A stretch of DNA of 61,240 nucleotides. Source: Chloroflexota bacterium (GTDB lineage: Bacteria > Chloroflexota > Limnocylindria > Limnocylindrales > CSP1-4). Shown one piece after another: positions 18,669-28,119 of this stretch. Below the pieces are notes generated by a model. It made no database searches. It saw only the letters and a program-made list of their open reading frames with translations, and had not been told where the DNA came from. Each line of letters starts with the position of its first letter. The stretch's first letter is position 1. Location: positions 1-61,240 of the forward strand of contig JADGQK010000006.1 of assembly GCA_017881915.1 (NCBI GenBank), given 5' to 3'. The translations under genes and the position numbers were made by a program.

Positions 18669-19939
18669 GCGGCGTCCTCGATCGGGTAGAGCGTCGCCTG
18701 GACGCCCAGCGCGACCAGCCCGGAGCGCAGGTCGTCGAGCGACTGGGCCACCGTGACGAAGCCGTCGGCCGCCGCGGCTTCGAGGTCGAGCTGGTCGCGG
18801 ATCAGCTGGTCCGGCAGGACCGACTGGAAGAACCAGCGTCGTGCCTGCCCGTCATCGGGGAGGCTCGCGTCGGAGGGCTGCTCGGCCGCCGGCGGCAGGC
18901 CCGCCCAGGTGCTGCGGCCGCCGCGGGCGATCGCGATCAGGTCGCCCAGGATCGCGCTGCCGGTCGGGCCGCCACCGGCCCCCGGCCCATTCAGCTCGAG
19001 CCGGCCGAATGGTTCGGCGTCGACCTCGATCCGGTTGACCACGCCACCCGTCCGGCCGAAGCCCGAATCAGCTGGCACGGCGACGGGCTGGACGGACCCC
19101 TCGATCCCCTCAGCCCCGATCCCCTGGGCGCGCCGCCCGTCGACGATCAACTTGAGGCGCAGGCCGTGGACCGCGGCGGCGGCGACCTCCTCCGCGGTCA
19201 CCCCGGTGATTCCCGGCAGTCCCAGCCCGTTGGTCGTCGCCGGACGGCGTTCGATCGAGGCCGGCCGGAGCCACTGTCCGAACGCCAGGCGGACGAGGAT
19301 GACCAGCTTGTTGAGGGCATCGTCGCCCTCGACATCACCGGCCGGGTCCGCCTCCGCGTAGCCCGCCCGTTGAGCGTCGAGGAGGGCGGCGTCGTAGGCC
19401 CGCTTGCGGTCGGTCATCGCGCTCAGGATGTAGTTCGTCGTGCCGTTGACGATGCCCCGGACACGCTCCACCCGGTTCGAGGCGAGGTCCGCCGCGATCA
19501 CGTCGAGGATCGGGATCCCGGCCGCGACCGCGGCCTCGAAACGGAGCGCTGTTCCAGTCGAGCGAGCCAGCGCCTCGAGCGCCGGGCCATGGTGGGCGAT
19601 CACGTGCTTGTTCGCCGTCACGACCGGCTTGCCGGCTGCGAGCGCGGCCGCGATCAGTGTTCGGGCCGGCTCGTCCCCGCCGATCAGCTCCACGATCAGG
19701 TCAACCTCGGGCGAGGCGACGAGGTGGGCCGGAGCGTCGGTCAGGAGCGCCTCGGGGATCCCGGCGGCGGCGGCTTTCGCCGTGTCGCGGACGGCCACGC
19801 CGGCGAGGACCAGGCGCGCGCCGTCGAATGGCGCGAGCCGCTCGGGGGCCTCGAGGAGCGCCCGCGCGACGGCGCCGCCGACGGTGCCGGCGCCGAGCAG
19901 GCCGACACGCAGGGGCGAACGGGGCGATGGGCCGGGCAT
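18665..19939 (-). CDS. hom: homoserine dehydrogenase
   Basis: VGLLGAGTVGGAVARAL, VTANKHVIAHHG, GIVNGTTNYILSAM. Start 19939 preceded by TACCAT-N6. Confidence 0.93.
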   Translation of the reverse strand: MPGPSPRSPLRVGLLGAGTVGGAVARALLEAPERLAPFDGARLVLAGVAVRDTAKAAAAGIPEALLTDAPAHLVASPEVDLIVELIGGDEPARTLIAAALAAGKPVVTANKHVIAHHGPALEALARSTGTALRFEAAVAAGIPILDVIAADLASNRVERVRGIVNGTTNYILSAMTDRKRAYDAALLDAQRAGYAEADPAGDVEGDDALNKLVILVRLAFGQWLRPASIERRPATTNGLGLPGITGVTAEEVAAAAVHGLRLKLIVDGRRAQGIGAEGIEGSVQPVAVPADSGFGRTGGVVNRIEVDAEPFGRLELNGPGAGGGPTGSAILGDLIAIARGGRSTWAGLPPAAEQPSDASLPDDGQARRWFFQSVLPDQLIRDQLDLEAAAADGFVTVAQSLDDLRSGLVALGVQATLYPIEDAA

Positions 19940-20039
19940 GGCCAAATGGTAGCCGACGCCCAAGCCCGGCCGTTGGGCCGGCGGCCCGGGTGTCACCTCG
20001 GCGGCACCGCGGGTCGAGCGGCCGTTACACTCGGTGGCA

Positions 20040-21059
20040 ATGGCCCTTGAGCTTGCTCCAGCCCCCGCCGTGGCGCCCATGGCCACCGGCCGGCCCCGGA
20101 TCTTCAGCGGAATCCAGCCCTCCGGGATCGTCCACCTCGGCAACGACCTCGGCGCGGTGCGCAACTACGTCCGGCTGCAGTTCGACTACGAGGCGATCTA
20201 CTGCATCGTCGACTACCACGCCCTGACCACGACGCACGACGGTGCCCTCCTGCGCGAGCGGACACGCGAGATGGCCGCCTCACTGCTGGCGCTGGGCGTG
20301 GATCCGGAGCGCTGCACGCTCTTCGTCCAGAGCGATCGGCCCGAGCACACCGAGCTGGCCTGGCTCCTGGCGACGGTCACCCCGGTGAGCTGGCTCGAGC
20401 GGACGCCGAGCTACAAGGAGAAGAAGCTCAACCAGCCCGACGACGTGAACCACGGCCTGCTCACGTATCCCGTCCTGCAGGCCGCCGACATCATCATCTA
20501 CAAGGCGTCGGTGGTGCCCGTCGGGCGCGACCAGGCCGCCCACCTGGAGCTGAGCCGGGAGATCGTCCGGGCGTTCAACGCCCGCTACGGCGAGACGTTT
20601 CCGGAGCCGCAGGCCGTGTTCACCGATGCGCCCGTCGTGCTTGGCACCGACGGCGTCAAGAAGATGAGCAAGTCGATCGGCAACACGATCGACATCTTCG
20701 CCCCGCCCGACGTCATCCGGAAGCAGGTGATGTCGATGGTCACCGACACGAAGCGCATCCTGCGCACCGACCCGGGCCGGCCGTCGATCTGCAACGTGTG
20801 CCAGCTCCACCGCCATTTCGGCCCCGATTACGAGGCGATCTGGGAGGGCGAGCGCACGGCCCGAACCGGCTGCGTCGACACGAAGCGGCTGTTGGCCGAG
20901 CGGATCATCGCCCACTACGCGCCGGCCCGCGAGCGCTATCTCGAGCTGATCGCCCGACCCGCCGAGGTCGACGAGATCCTGACCGCCGGTGCCGCCCGGC
21001 TCAAGCCGCTGGCCGAGGCAACCCTGGCCGAGGTCCATGCGAAGATGGGGCTCCGCTGA
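20040..21059 (+). CDS. trpS: tryptophanyl-tRNA synthetase
   Basis: RIFSGIQPSGIVHLGNDLGAVRN and KKMSKSIGNTIDIF (KMSKS). Confidence 0.94.
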   Translation: MALELAPAPAVAPMATGRPRIFSGIQPSGIVHLGNDLGAVRNYVRLQFDYEAIYCIVDYHALTTTHDGALLRERTREMAASLLALGVDPERCTLFVQSDRPEHTELAWLLATVTPVSWLERTPSYKEKKLNQPDDVNHGLLTYPVLQAADIIIYKASVVPVGRDQAAHLELSREIVRAFNARYGETFPEPQAVFTDAPVVLGTDGVKKMSKSIGNTIDIFAPPDVIRKQVMSMVTDTKRILRTDPGRPSICNVCQLHRHFGPDYEAIWEGERTARTGCVDTKRLLAERIIAHYAPARERYLELIARPAEVDEILTAGAARLKPLAEATLAEVHAKMGLR

Positions 21060-21069
21060 GGGTCAGGCC

Positions 21070-22356
21070 ATGACCGAATCGGATCAGCAGCAACGGCACG
21101 AGTCGCCGGGTGACGGCCGACCGGGCGCCCTCGGAGACACCACCGCGGAGATCAGCCGGATCCTGGGCCGGGACCCGCGCTGGTTCGCGGCGCTCCTGGT
21201 CAGCGTCACGGTGATCGCCGTGATCTTCGCGATCGAGGTCGTCGGCTCCGCGATCTTCGCCTTCGGCGACATCGTCCTGATCTTCTTCATGGCCTGGTTG
21301 ATCGCATTCATCGTCAGCCCGTTCGCCTCGGCCCTCAAGCGGATCGTCCGGCCGCTGCCCCAGACCGCCGCGGTCCTGATCGTGTACCTGGTGGCGATCG
21401 GCGGACTGCTCCTCGCGATCTTCGTGGTCACCGCCAACCTGGCCAGCTCGATCGGCCAGTTCGTCCAGTCGATCCCCCAGATCGAGCAGAACCTCGGCCA
21501 GTACCTGGCTCCCTGGCAGGAACGCCTGAATGGTCTGGGCCTGTCGGTGGATCTCGTGGCCCTGGTCCACGCGGTGCTGGGCAATCTGCAGACCGGCGCG
21601 ATCGACGTGGTCGGACCGATCCAGCAGGTCGCGGTCGCCAGCATCAGCGTGATCGGCACGGTCCTGATCATCTCGATCATGTCGATCTACATCGCGATCG
21701 ACCGCAAGCGGATCCTGGCCTTCCTGTTCCGGCTCACACCGAGCGCCTACCGGACCGAGGCCGAGCTGCTGCGGGTCAGCGTCAACCGCTCGTTCGGCGG
21801 CTTCCTGCGCGGCCAGGTGATCATGGGTGCGGTCTACGGCGTGATCACGGTGGCCGTCTCGGTCGTGTTCGGACTCAAGCTGGTCCCGATCACGGCGACC
21901 GCCGCCGGGGCCCTCATGGCCATCCCGTTCTTCGGCCCGTTCGTGGCCTGGCTGCCGCCCGTCCTCGATGCCCTGATCTTCACCCCCGACCTGCTCCTGC
22001 CGGTCGCGATCCTGATCGGAATCGGCTGGTTCGTCGTGATGAACGTCCTGCAGCCCCGGCTGATGGCCGGCGCGGTCGGCCTCCACCCGATCGTGGTCCT
22101 GGGTTCGGTCCTGGTGGGCGGCAAGATCGCCGGGGTCGCCGGGGCGATCTTCGGGATCCCGATCGCGGCGATCGTGACGGCCTTCTTCTGGCACTACCTC
22201 GAGGAACAGACCGGCGAGACGGTCGCCCAGCGGGCCGCAAGGCGGGTCGAGCGCCGGGAGGGCCGGCCGGTCCGGATCCCCACCGAACCGCGACCCGGGA
22301 TCGACCCGGAGGTCGAGGACGAGGGGATCAGCGCCGGCGTTTCTTCCAGTCGCTGA
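21070..22356 (+). CDS. AI-2E family transporter (PerM/TqsA-like)
   Basis: Multiple TM segments; LHPIVVLGSVLVGGKIAGVAGAIFGIPIAAIV. Confidence 0.87.
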   Translation: MTESDQQQRHESPGDGRPGALGDTTAEISRILGRDPRWFAALLVSVTVIAVIFAIEVVGSAIFAFGDIVLIFFMAWLIAFIVSPFASALKRIVRPLPQTAAVLIVYLVAIGGLLLAIFVVTANLASSIGQFVQSIPQIEQNLGQYLAPWQERLNGLGLSVDLVALVHAVLGNLQTGAIDVVGPIQQVAVASISVIGTVLIISIMSIYIAIDRKRILAFLFRLTPSAYRTEAELLRVSVNRSFGGFLRGQVIMGAVYGVITVAVSVVFGLKLVPITATAAGALMAIPFFGPFVAWLPPVLDALIFTPDLLLPVAILIGIGWFVVMNVLQPRLMAGAVGLHPIVVLGSVLVGGKIAGVAGAIFGIPIAAIVTAFFWHYLEEQTGETVAQRAARRVERREGRPVRIPTEPRPGIDPEVEDEGISAGVSSSR

Positions 22357-24013
22357 GGATCTCGCGCGCGGCGTTCTGGCCGGGGATCCCGGTGATCCCA
22401 CCACCAGGATGGGCGCCCGATCCGGCGAGGTACAGGCCGTCGACCGGCAGCCGATAGCGGGCGCTGCCGAGGAGCGGCCGCCACATGAAGAAGCTGTCGA
22501 GGCTGGGCTCGGCGTGGTATGGGTGGCCACCGGTCAGGCCGTAGTCGTTCTCGAGGTCGAGCGGACTGAGCACTTGCCGGCCTACGACCAGCCTGGTGAT
22601 CCCCGGGGCGTACGCCTCGAGCGTCCTCAGGGCGAGATCGCCGAGCTCATCGCGACGGGCTGCCCAGCTGCCCTCCCGGAGGGTGTACGGCGCGTACTGG
22701 AGGTGGATGCTCATGACCTGGCGAGCGGCCCGCCGCGCGCCCGCCGGCGGGTCATCGACGAGCGTCGGATCGATGAGTGACGGGATCGTCGCCTCGAGGT
22801 AGGGCGCCGGGCTCAGCTCGCCGTACTTCGATGCATCGAAGGCCCGCTCAACGTAGTCGATGCCCGGGGCGATGACGATCCGGCCGCGCAACAGGCGCTC
22901 GGCCTCGGGACCCTTGCCGGCCGCCGTGAAGACGGGCAGCCCGGCGAGGGCGAGGTTGACCTTGGCCACCGTGCCCGGGGTCCGGATGTTGACGGCTCGC
23001 CAGCGCAAGCCCGGCCCAAGGGTGACCGGATCAACCAGCCCGGTCAGGACCTGCTTCGGGTCGATCCCCGCGACCACGATCCGGGCCGGGATCTCCTCGC
23101 CTGACGCGAGCACGACGCCGCTCGCCCGTCCGTCGTTGGTCGTGATGTGGACGACCTGGGCGCCGGTCCGGATCCGGCCGCCGGCGGCCTGTACGGCCGC
23201 CGCGAGCGCCGCCGACAGGGCGCCCGGGCCACCCCTGGCGTAGACCGTCTGGCCGGCTGCTCCCCCGTCATTGCCGGCCGAATCGGCCAGGAAGACCGCG
23301 GTCGTGCCGGCCGACCAGGGGCCCATGGCCGTGTTCTGGATGCCCCGCGCCGCGAGGACCCCGCGCAGGCCGTCGGTCTCGAATGACTCCGCCACGAAGT
23401 CGGCGACCGCCATCGGCAGGACCCGCAGAACCGAACGCGCGTCGTGCTTGCCGAGGCCCCGGAATGCCCGGGTGAGCTTCAGCCCGGTCAGCGCGTCGCC
23501 GAACGATGGCGCATGGATGTCCGGCGGGGCGGCGCCGCCCAGCTCGGCCAGGAAGCGTCCGATCGAGCGGACGAGCCGATCGAAGCCGGCGTAGGTCGCG
23601 GCGTCGTGGCCGGAGCGCACCCGCAGCCCGTCGGCGGTCCGTTCCACGTCGTCGTACAGCGTGATCGCCGACCCATCCGGGCTCGGCGCAAAGACGCGCA
23701 CATCGGGTGCGACGAAGGTCAGCCCGTGGGCGCGCAGGCCAAGCTCGCGGACGACCGACGGCTTGAACCGGCCGACGGTGTGGGCGACGGCGGGCACCCG
23801 CGCGCCAGACTTGACCTCGTCCGTCGCCGCGATCCCGCCGACCTGCTCGCGCCGCTCCACGACGAGGGTCGCCAGGCCGGCCCTGGCCAGGTAAGCGGCG
23901 GCCACCAGGCCGTTGTGCCCGGCACCAATCACGATCGCGTCCCAGCTCTGGCCGCTGGGGACCACGCCCTGCACCTCTGGCGCGGGCGCCGTCGTTCGCT
24001 CGGCGATCACCAT
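22328..24013 (-). CDS. NAD(P)/FAD-dependent oxidoreductase, phytoene desaturase/PYROXD2-like
   Basis: DAIVIGAGHNGLVAAAYLARAGLATLVVERREQVGG; C-terminal GSGAHPGGGITGIPGQNAAREIL. Confidence 0.87.
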   Translation of the reverse strand: MVIAERTTAPAPEVQGVVPSGQSWDAIVIGAGHNGLVAAAYLARAGLATLVVERREQVGGIAATDEVKSGARVPAVAHTVGRFKPSVVRELGLRAHGLTFVAPDVRVFAPSPDGSAITLYDDVERTADGLRVRSGHDAATYAGFDRLVRSIGRFLAELGGAAPPDIHAPSFGDALTGLKLTRAFRGLGKHDARSVLRVLPMAVADFVAESFETDGLRGVLAARGIQNTAMGPWSAGTTAVFLADSAGNDGGAAGQTVYARGGPGALSAALAAAVQAAGGRIRTGAQVVHITTNDGRASGVVLASGEEIPARIVVAGIDPKQVLTGLVDPVTLGPGLRWRAVNIRTPGTVAKVNLALAGLPVFTAAGKGPEAERLLRGRIVIAPGIDYVERAFDASKYGELSPAPYLEATIPSLIDPTLVDDPPAGARRAARQVMSIHLQYAPYTLREGSWAARRDELGDLALRTLEAYAPGITRLVVGRQVLSPLDLENDYGLTGGHPYHAEPSLDSFFMWRPLLGSARYRLPVDGLYLAGSGAHPGGGITGIPGQNAAREILSDWKKRRR

Positions 24014-24015
24014 TG

Positions 24016-25611
24016 TCAGGCCACCTTCCGACCGGCGGCGCGGAGAACTTCCATCGCCGCGATCCGGCCATTTGCGCCCATGATCCCGCCGCCGGGATGC
24101 GTCGCCGAGCCGCACAGCCAAAGGTCCCGGATCGGGGTCCTGAAGCGGGCGTAGCCGGGCACCGGCCGGTTGAAGAAGAGCTGCTCCAGGCTGAGCTCAC
24201 CCTGGAAGATGTTGCCCTCGGTCAGCCCGAAGCGGCGCTCCATGTCGAGCGGGGTGAGGACCTGGCGGTGGAGGATGATTTCCCGGATGTTCGGGGCGAC
24301 CTCGGCGATCCGATCGATCACCGCGTCGCCGAAGGCTTCCCGATTGTCGTCCCAGCTGCCCAGGCTCGGGTCCAGGCGGTAGGGGGCGTACTGGACGAAG
24401 CAGCTGATCACGTGCTTGCCGGGCGGCGCCATCGACGGGTCGACCAGGGTGGGGATGATCATGTCGATATACGGGCGCCGGCTCCAGTGGCCGTATTTCG
24501 CGTCGTCGTAGGCCCGCTCCATGTCCTCGATCGAGGCGCTGTAGCTGATCGCGCCGCGGAGGTGCTCGCCCTCGCCCGGCAGGCAGGTGAAGTTGGGCAG
24601 CCGATCCACGGCCAGGTTGACCTTGCCCGATGAGCCCCGGAACTTGAACCGGCGAACCTCGTCCTCGAACTCGGGCTCGAGGGTGCCGGGCTCGATCAGG
24701 CCGAGGTAGGTCAGGCGCGAATCGACCGACGAAAGGACGTGCCGGGCGTAGATCTCCTCGCCCGACTCGAGGGCCACACCGACCGCCCGGCCGGCACGGG
24801 TCATGATCCTGGCCACCGGCGCCTCGAGCCGGATCTCGGCACCCTGGGCCTGGGCCGCGCTGCCGATCGCATTCGAGACGCCGCCGGTCCCACCGCGCGG
24901 GATCCCCCAGGCACGGAAGGCGCCATCGATCTCGCCCATGTAGTGATGGAGCAGGACGTAGGCGGTGCCCGGCGACTTCACGCCCTGGTAGGTCCCGATG
25001 ATGCCCGAAGCCGACATCGTGGCCTTCAGCGGATCGGTCTCGAACCACTGGGCCAGGAAGTCAGCCGCACTCATCGTCATCAGCTGGACGAACACAGCCT
25101 GCTGCTTCTCGGGCAGGCGCTGGAACGATCGGGCGAGGCCGGCTAGGGGTCCGAACTGGCGCGGGTCAAGGCCGGTCGGATCAGGCGGCACGATCGACAG
25201 GATCGGCTTGATGAAGCGGGCCATCTCGACCATGAGCTGGCCGTACTCCTCGTATGCCTCGGCGTCCAGCTTCGACCAGCGGCGCAGTTCGCGAATCGTC
25301 CGGCCGTGGTCGTTGACCCGCCACAGGTAGTCACCCTGGAGCGGCGTGAACGTGCCGTCGAGGGGCAGGATGTCCAAACCGTGGGCCGGCAGATTCAGCT
25401 CGCGGATGATCTCGGGACGGAGCAGGCTGACGACGTAGGACGCCACCGAGAAGCGGAACCCCGGGAAGATCTCCTCGGTAACGGCCGCCCCGCCCAGCAG
25501 CTCGCGCTTCTCGAGGACCAGCGTGCTCATCCCCGCCCGCGCCAGGTAGGCGGCGCTGACCAGGCCGTTGTGGCCCCCGCCGATGATCACCGCGTCGTAC
25601 GTTCGGGCCAC
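24016..25611 (-). CDS. NAD(P)/FAD-dependent oxidoreductase, PYROXD2-like (tandem paralogue)
   Basis: DAVIIGGGHNGLVSAAYLARAGMSTLVLEKRELLGG; GSATHPGGGIMGANGRIAAMEVL. Confidence 0.88.
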   Translation of the reverse strand: MARTYDAVIIGGGHNGLVSAAYLARAGMSTLVLEKRELLGGAAVTEEIFPGFRFSVASYVVSLLRPEIIRELNLPAHGLDILPLDGTFTPLQGDYLWRVNDHGRTIRELRRWSKLDAEAYEEYGQLMVEMARFIKPILSIVPPDPTGLDPRQFGPLAGLARSFQRLPEKQQAVFVQLMTMSAADFLAQWFETDPLKATMSASGIIGTYQGVKSPGTAYVLLHHYMGEIDGAFRAWGIPRGGTGGVSNAIGSAAQAQGAEIRLEAPVARIMTRAGRAVGVALESGEEIYARHVLSSVDSRLTYLGLIEPGTLEPEFEDEVRRFKFRGSSGKVNLAVDRLPNFTCLPGEGEHLRGAISYSASIEDMERAYDDAKYGHWSRRPYIDMIIPTLVDPSMAPPGKHVISCFVQYAPYRLDPSLGSWDDNREAFGDAVIDRIAEVAPNIREIILHRQVLTPLDMERRFGLTEGNIFQGELSLEQLFFNRPVPGYARFRTPIRDLWLCGSATHPGGGIMGANGRIAAMEVLRAAGRKVA

Positions 25612-25654
25612 GGGTCCTCCGGTTTGCGCTGCGTCGCTGTTCGAGGCGCCAGCC

Positions 25655-25688
25655 GATCATGCAGGCTGCATATCTTTCATGCATGATC
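25655..25688. promoter_or_regulatory. Palindromic element in a divergent intergenic region (putative operator)
   Basis: GATCATGCA...TGCATGATC perfect 9-bp inverted repeat, with nested ATGCA-GGC-TGCAT. Confidence 0.5.
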
Positions 25689-25753
25689 GTACCGCATACT
25701 GGACGGACAACGGGCGCGCTGGAGGCGTCGGCCGGTCGATCGGAGGAAGCACC

Positions 25754-26947
25754 GTGAGCGTCGGCACCGCGTTCCATTCCCGGACCGAGCCGCACAACCG
25801 GAAGATGCAGTGGCGCGAGTGGTCGGGCTATTTCGCGGCCAGCGTCTATGCCGATTTTCACGACATCGAGTACAACGCGATCCGCGAGCAGGCCGCCCTG
25901 ATCGATGTCTCGCCGCTCTACAAGTACGAGATCCGGGGGCGCGACGCGGAGCGGCTCGTGGACCGGGTGATCACCCGCGACGCGACGAAGCTCAAGGTGG
26001 GACAGGTCTACTACACGCCGTGGTGCGACGAGGCCGGCAAGGTCGTCGACGACGGCACGATCCATCGCCTGGGCAGCGCGTCCTTCCGTTGGACCGCGGC
26101 CGACCCGCAATACCGCTGGCTGAAGATGAACGCGTCCGGGCTCGAGGTCGAGGTCGAGGACATCAGCGAGTCGACGGCCGCCCTGGCCCTCCAGGGTCCG
26201 CTCAGCCGGGCCGTCCTGGAGGCCGCCACCGGCGAGAGCTTTATCGACCTGCGCTATTTCCGCCGGCGGGCCGCGACCGTCGCCGGGATCGCGATCGACG
26301 TCAGCCGAACCGGCTACACGGGCGACCTCGGCTACGAGCTATGGGTGGCGGCCGACAAGGCGGTTGAGCTGTGGGACGCGATCGTCGCCGCCGGCAAGCC
26401 GTACGGGATCCGGCCGGCCGGCATGATCGCCCTCGACGTGGTCCGGCTGGAGGCTGGCCTGATCCTCCTCGAGGTCGACTACACCAGCGCCAGGCACGCG
26501 ATGAACAGCGAGCAGGCCTACTCGCCGGGCGAGATCGGGCTGGGCAAGCTGGTCGATTTCGACAAGGGCGACTTCGTGGGCCGGCGGGCGCTGCTCGACG
26601 AGCGCCGCGCTGGCGGGCCTCGCCGCCGGTTGGTTGGGCTCGAGATCAGCTGGCCCGACATCGACGCGATGTACAACGCCCGGGGTCTCCCGCCGAGCGC
26701 ACCGGCGGTGGTCGATCGTTCAGCCATCCCCCTGTTCGACACGGGCGGCCGGCAGGTCGGCCGGATCACCAGCCACGGCTGGAGCCCGATCCTGAAGAAG
26801 CCGATCGCTCTTGCCTCCGTGCCCGCTTTCTTCGAACGGCCCGGCACGCGTCTCCAGGCCGAATGGACGGTCGAGGCGCGCCGGGGCCGCGTCGGTGCAA
26901 CCGTCGTCGAGACGCCATTCCTGGACCTGCAGCGCAAGCGCGCCTGA
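25754..26947 (+). CDS. GcvT-family aminomethyltransferase/folate-dependent demethylase-like protein
   Basis: GAAxxDVSPLYKYEIRGRDAERLVDRVITRD-type N-terminus, SRTGYTGDLGYELW, VGRRALLDER. GTG start after ggaggaagcacc SD. Confidence 0.85.
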   Translation: MSVGTAFHSRTEPHNRKMQWREWSGYFAASVYADFHDIEYNAIREQAALIDVSPLYKYEIRGRDAERLVDRVITRDATKLKVGQVYYTPWCDEAGKVVDDGTIHRLGSASFRWTAADPQYRWLKMNASGLEVEVEDISESTAALALQGPLSRAVLEAATGESFIDLRYFRRRAATVAGIAIDVSRTGYTGDLGYELWVAADKAVELWDAIVAAGKPYGIRPAGMIALDVVRLEAGLILLEVDYTSARHAMNSEQAYSPGEIGLGKLVDFDKGDFVGRRALLDERRAGGPRRRLVGLEISWPDIDAMYNARGLPPSAPAVVDRSAIPLFDTGGRQVGRITSHGWSPILKKPIALASVPAFFERPGTRLQAEWTVEARRGRVGATVVETPFLDLQRKRA

Positions 26948-26981
26948 AGCGGGCCCGGCCCGAGCCACGCCCGCGCTCAGG
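26943..26981. terminator. Bidirectional hairpin spanning two convergent stop codons
   Basis: CCTGA-A-GCGGGC...GCCCGC-GC-TCAGG stem; no U-tract. Confidence 0.35.
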
Positions 26982-28104
26982 TCGTCGCGAAGCGTTCGAG
27001 GCCGGCCATGGCTTTGGGTAGATCGACTCGGCCGAAGCCCAGGCGGACGTGGTTGCCGGGCTGGCCGAAAGTTGAGCCGGGCAGCAGCAGGACGCCTTCG
27101 GCCTCGACCAGCTCGGCCGCAAATCGGTCGGCGTCCCAGCCCGCGAAACGGCCGGCCAGGGTCAGTGCCGGGTAGCCCACCGAGCCGGCCCGCGGCCGAA
27201 CCCAGGTCATGACATCCGGATGCTCGGCCATGAACCGATCCAGGTAGGCCAGGTTGGTCGAGATGATCCGGTGCGAGCGTCGCAGGACCGCGCCGCGGGC
27301 GCGCAGGCCGATCAGGCTCAGGATCTCCGCGGGAGCAGACGGGCAGATCGTGGTGTAGTCCTTGAAGGCAGCGCAACGGTCGAGCAGGGCGCGGTCGTGG
27401 CTTGCCAGCCAGCCGATCCGGAGGCCCGCCATCGCGAAGGATTTCGACATCACCCCAAGGCTGATTCCCATGGGGAGCGCGTCGGCCCCGGCCGTCAGTC
27501 GATCCGCGTCGGCGTACTCGAGGAAGCGGTAGACCTCGTCCGCGAACAGGTGGATGCCCGCTTCGGTGCATAGCTCGATCAGCGCGCGCCACTCCGCCTG
27601 GCCGGGCAGCATCCCGGTTGGGTTGTGCGGCGCGTTGACCACGATCAAGCGGGTCCCGGCGCGCACCGCCGCCCGGATCCGGTCGACGTCGAGGGCCCAG
27701 CCATCCCCCTCGCGGAGCTCGTGCAGGGTGACTTCGGCTCCCGCCGCGCGGGCGACCTCGGACAGGCTCTGGTAACCCGGCCAGGTCACGATCGCGTGAT
27801 CGCCGGGCTCAACGACGACGTTCAGGAGGCAGAAGATCGCCTCCTCTGCGCCGGAGAAGACGAGCACCTCGTCCGGGCTGACCGTGTCGTAGAGCGCGGC
27901 GATCTCCGCCCGCAGGAGGGGATGCCCGCTCGACTCGGTGTAGCCCAGCCGCAGGCCTTGCCACAATCCGCGGGACTCGTCGTCGGCGAGCTCCAGGAGC
28001 TCAGCCATCGGGTAACCCTCGAGGTCGGACGCACACAGGAGGTGTCGAACGGCAAACTCCCACCTGGCGAAGTAGCGCTCGAGCTCGAAGTCCGCGATCT
28101 TCAT
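26977..28104 (-). CDS. PLP-dependent aminotransferase class I/II
   Basis: VVNAPHNPTGMLPGQAEW, LFADEVYRFLEY, SLGVMSKSFAMAGLRIGWL. Confidence 0.88.
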   Translation of the reverse strand: MKIADFELERYFARWEFAVRHLLCASDLEGYPMAELLELADDESRGLWQGLRLGYTESSGHPLLRAEIAALYDTVSPDEVLVFSGAEEAIFCLLNVVVEPGDHAIVTWPGYQSLSEVARAAGAEVTLHELREGDGWALDVDRIRAAVRAGTRLIVVNAPHNPTGMLPGQAEWRALIELCTEAGIHLFADEVYRFLEYADADRLTAGADALPMGISLGVMSKSFAMAGLRIGWLASHDRALLDRCAAFKDYTTICPSAPAEILSLIGLRARGAVLRRSHRIISTNLAYLDRFMAEHPDVMTWVRPRAGSVGYPALTLAGRFAGWDADRFAAELVEAEGVLLLPGSTFGQPGNHVRLGFGRVDLPKAMAGLERFATT

Positions 28105-28119
28105 CCGGCTGAGACCCGG

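Noticed and set aside
20000-20014. T-box-like GGCGGCACCGCGGGT upstream of trpS
   Set aside because: One mismatch to the GGTGGNACCGCGG core, but only ~100 nt separate hom and trpS, with no visible stem I/specifier structure, and TACACT-N8-ATG predicts a leaderless trpS. Likely coincidental in GC-rich DNA.
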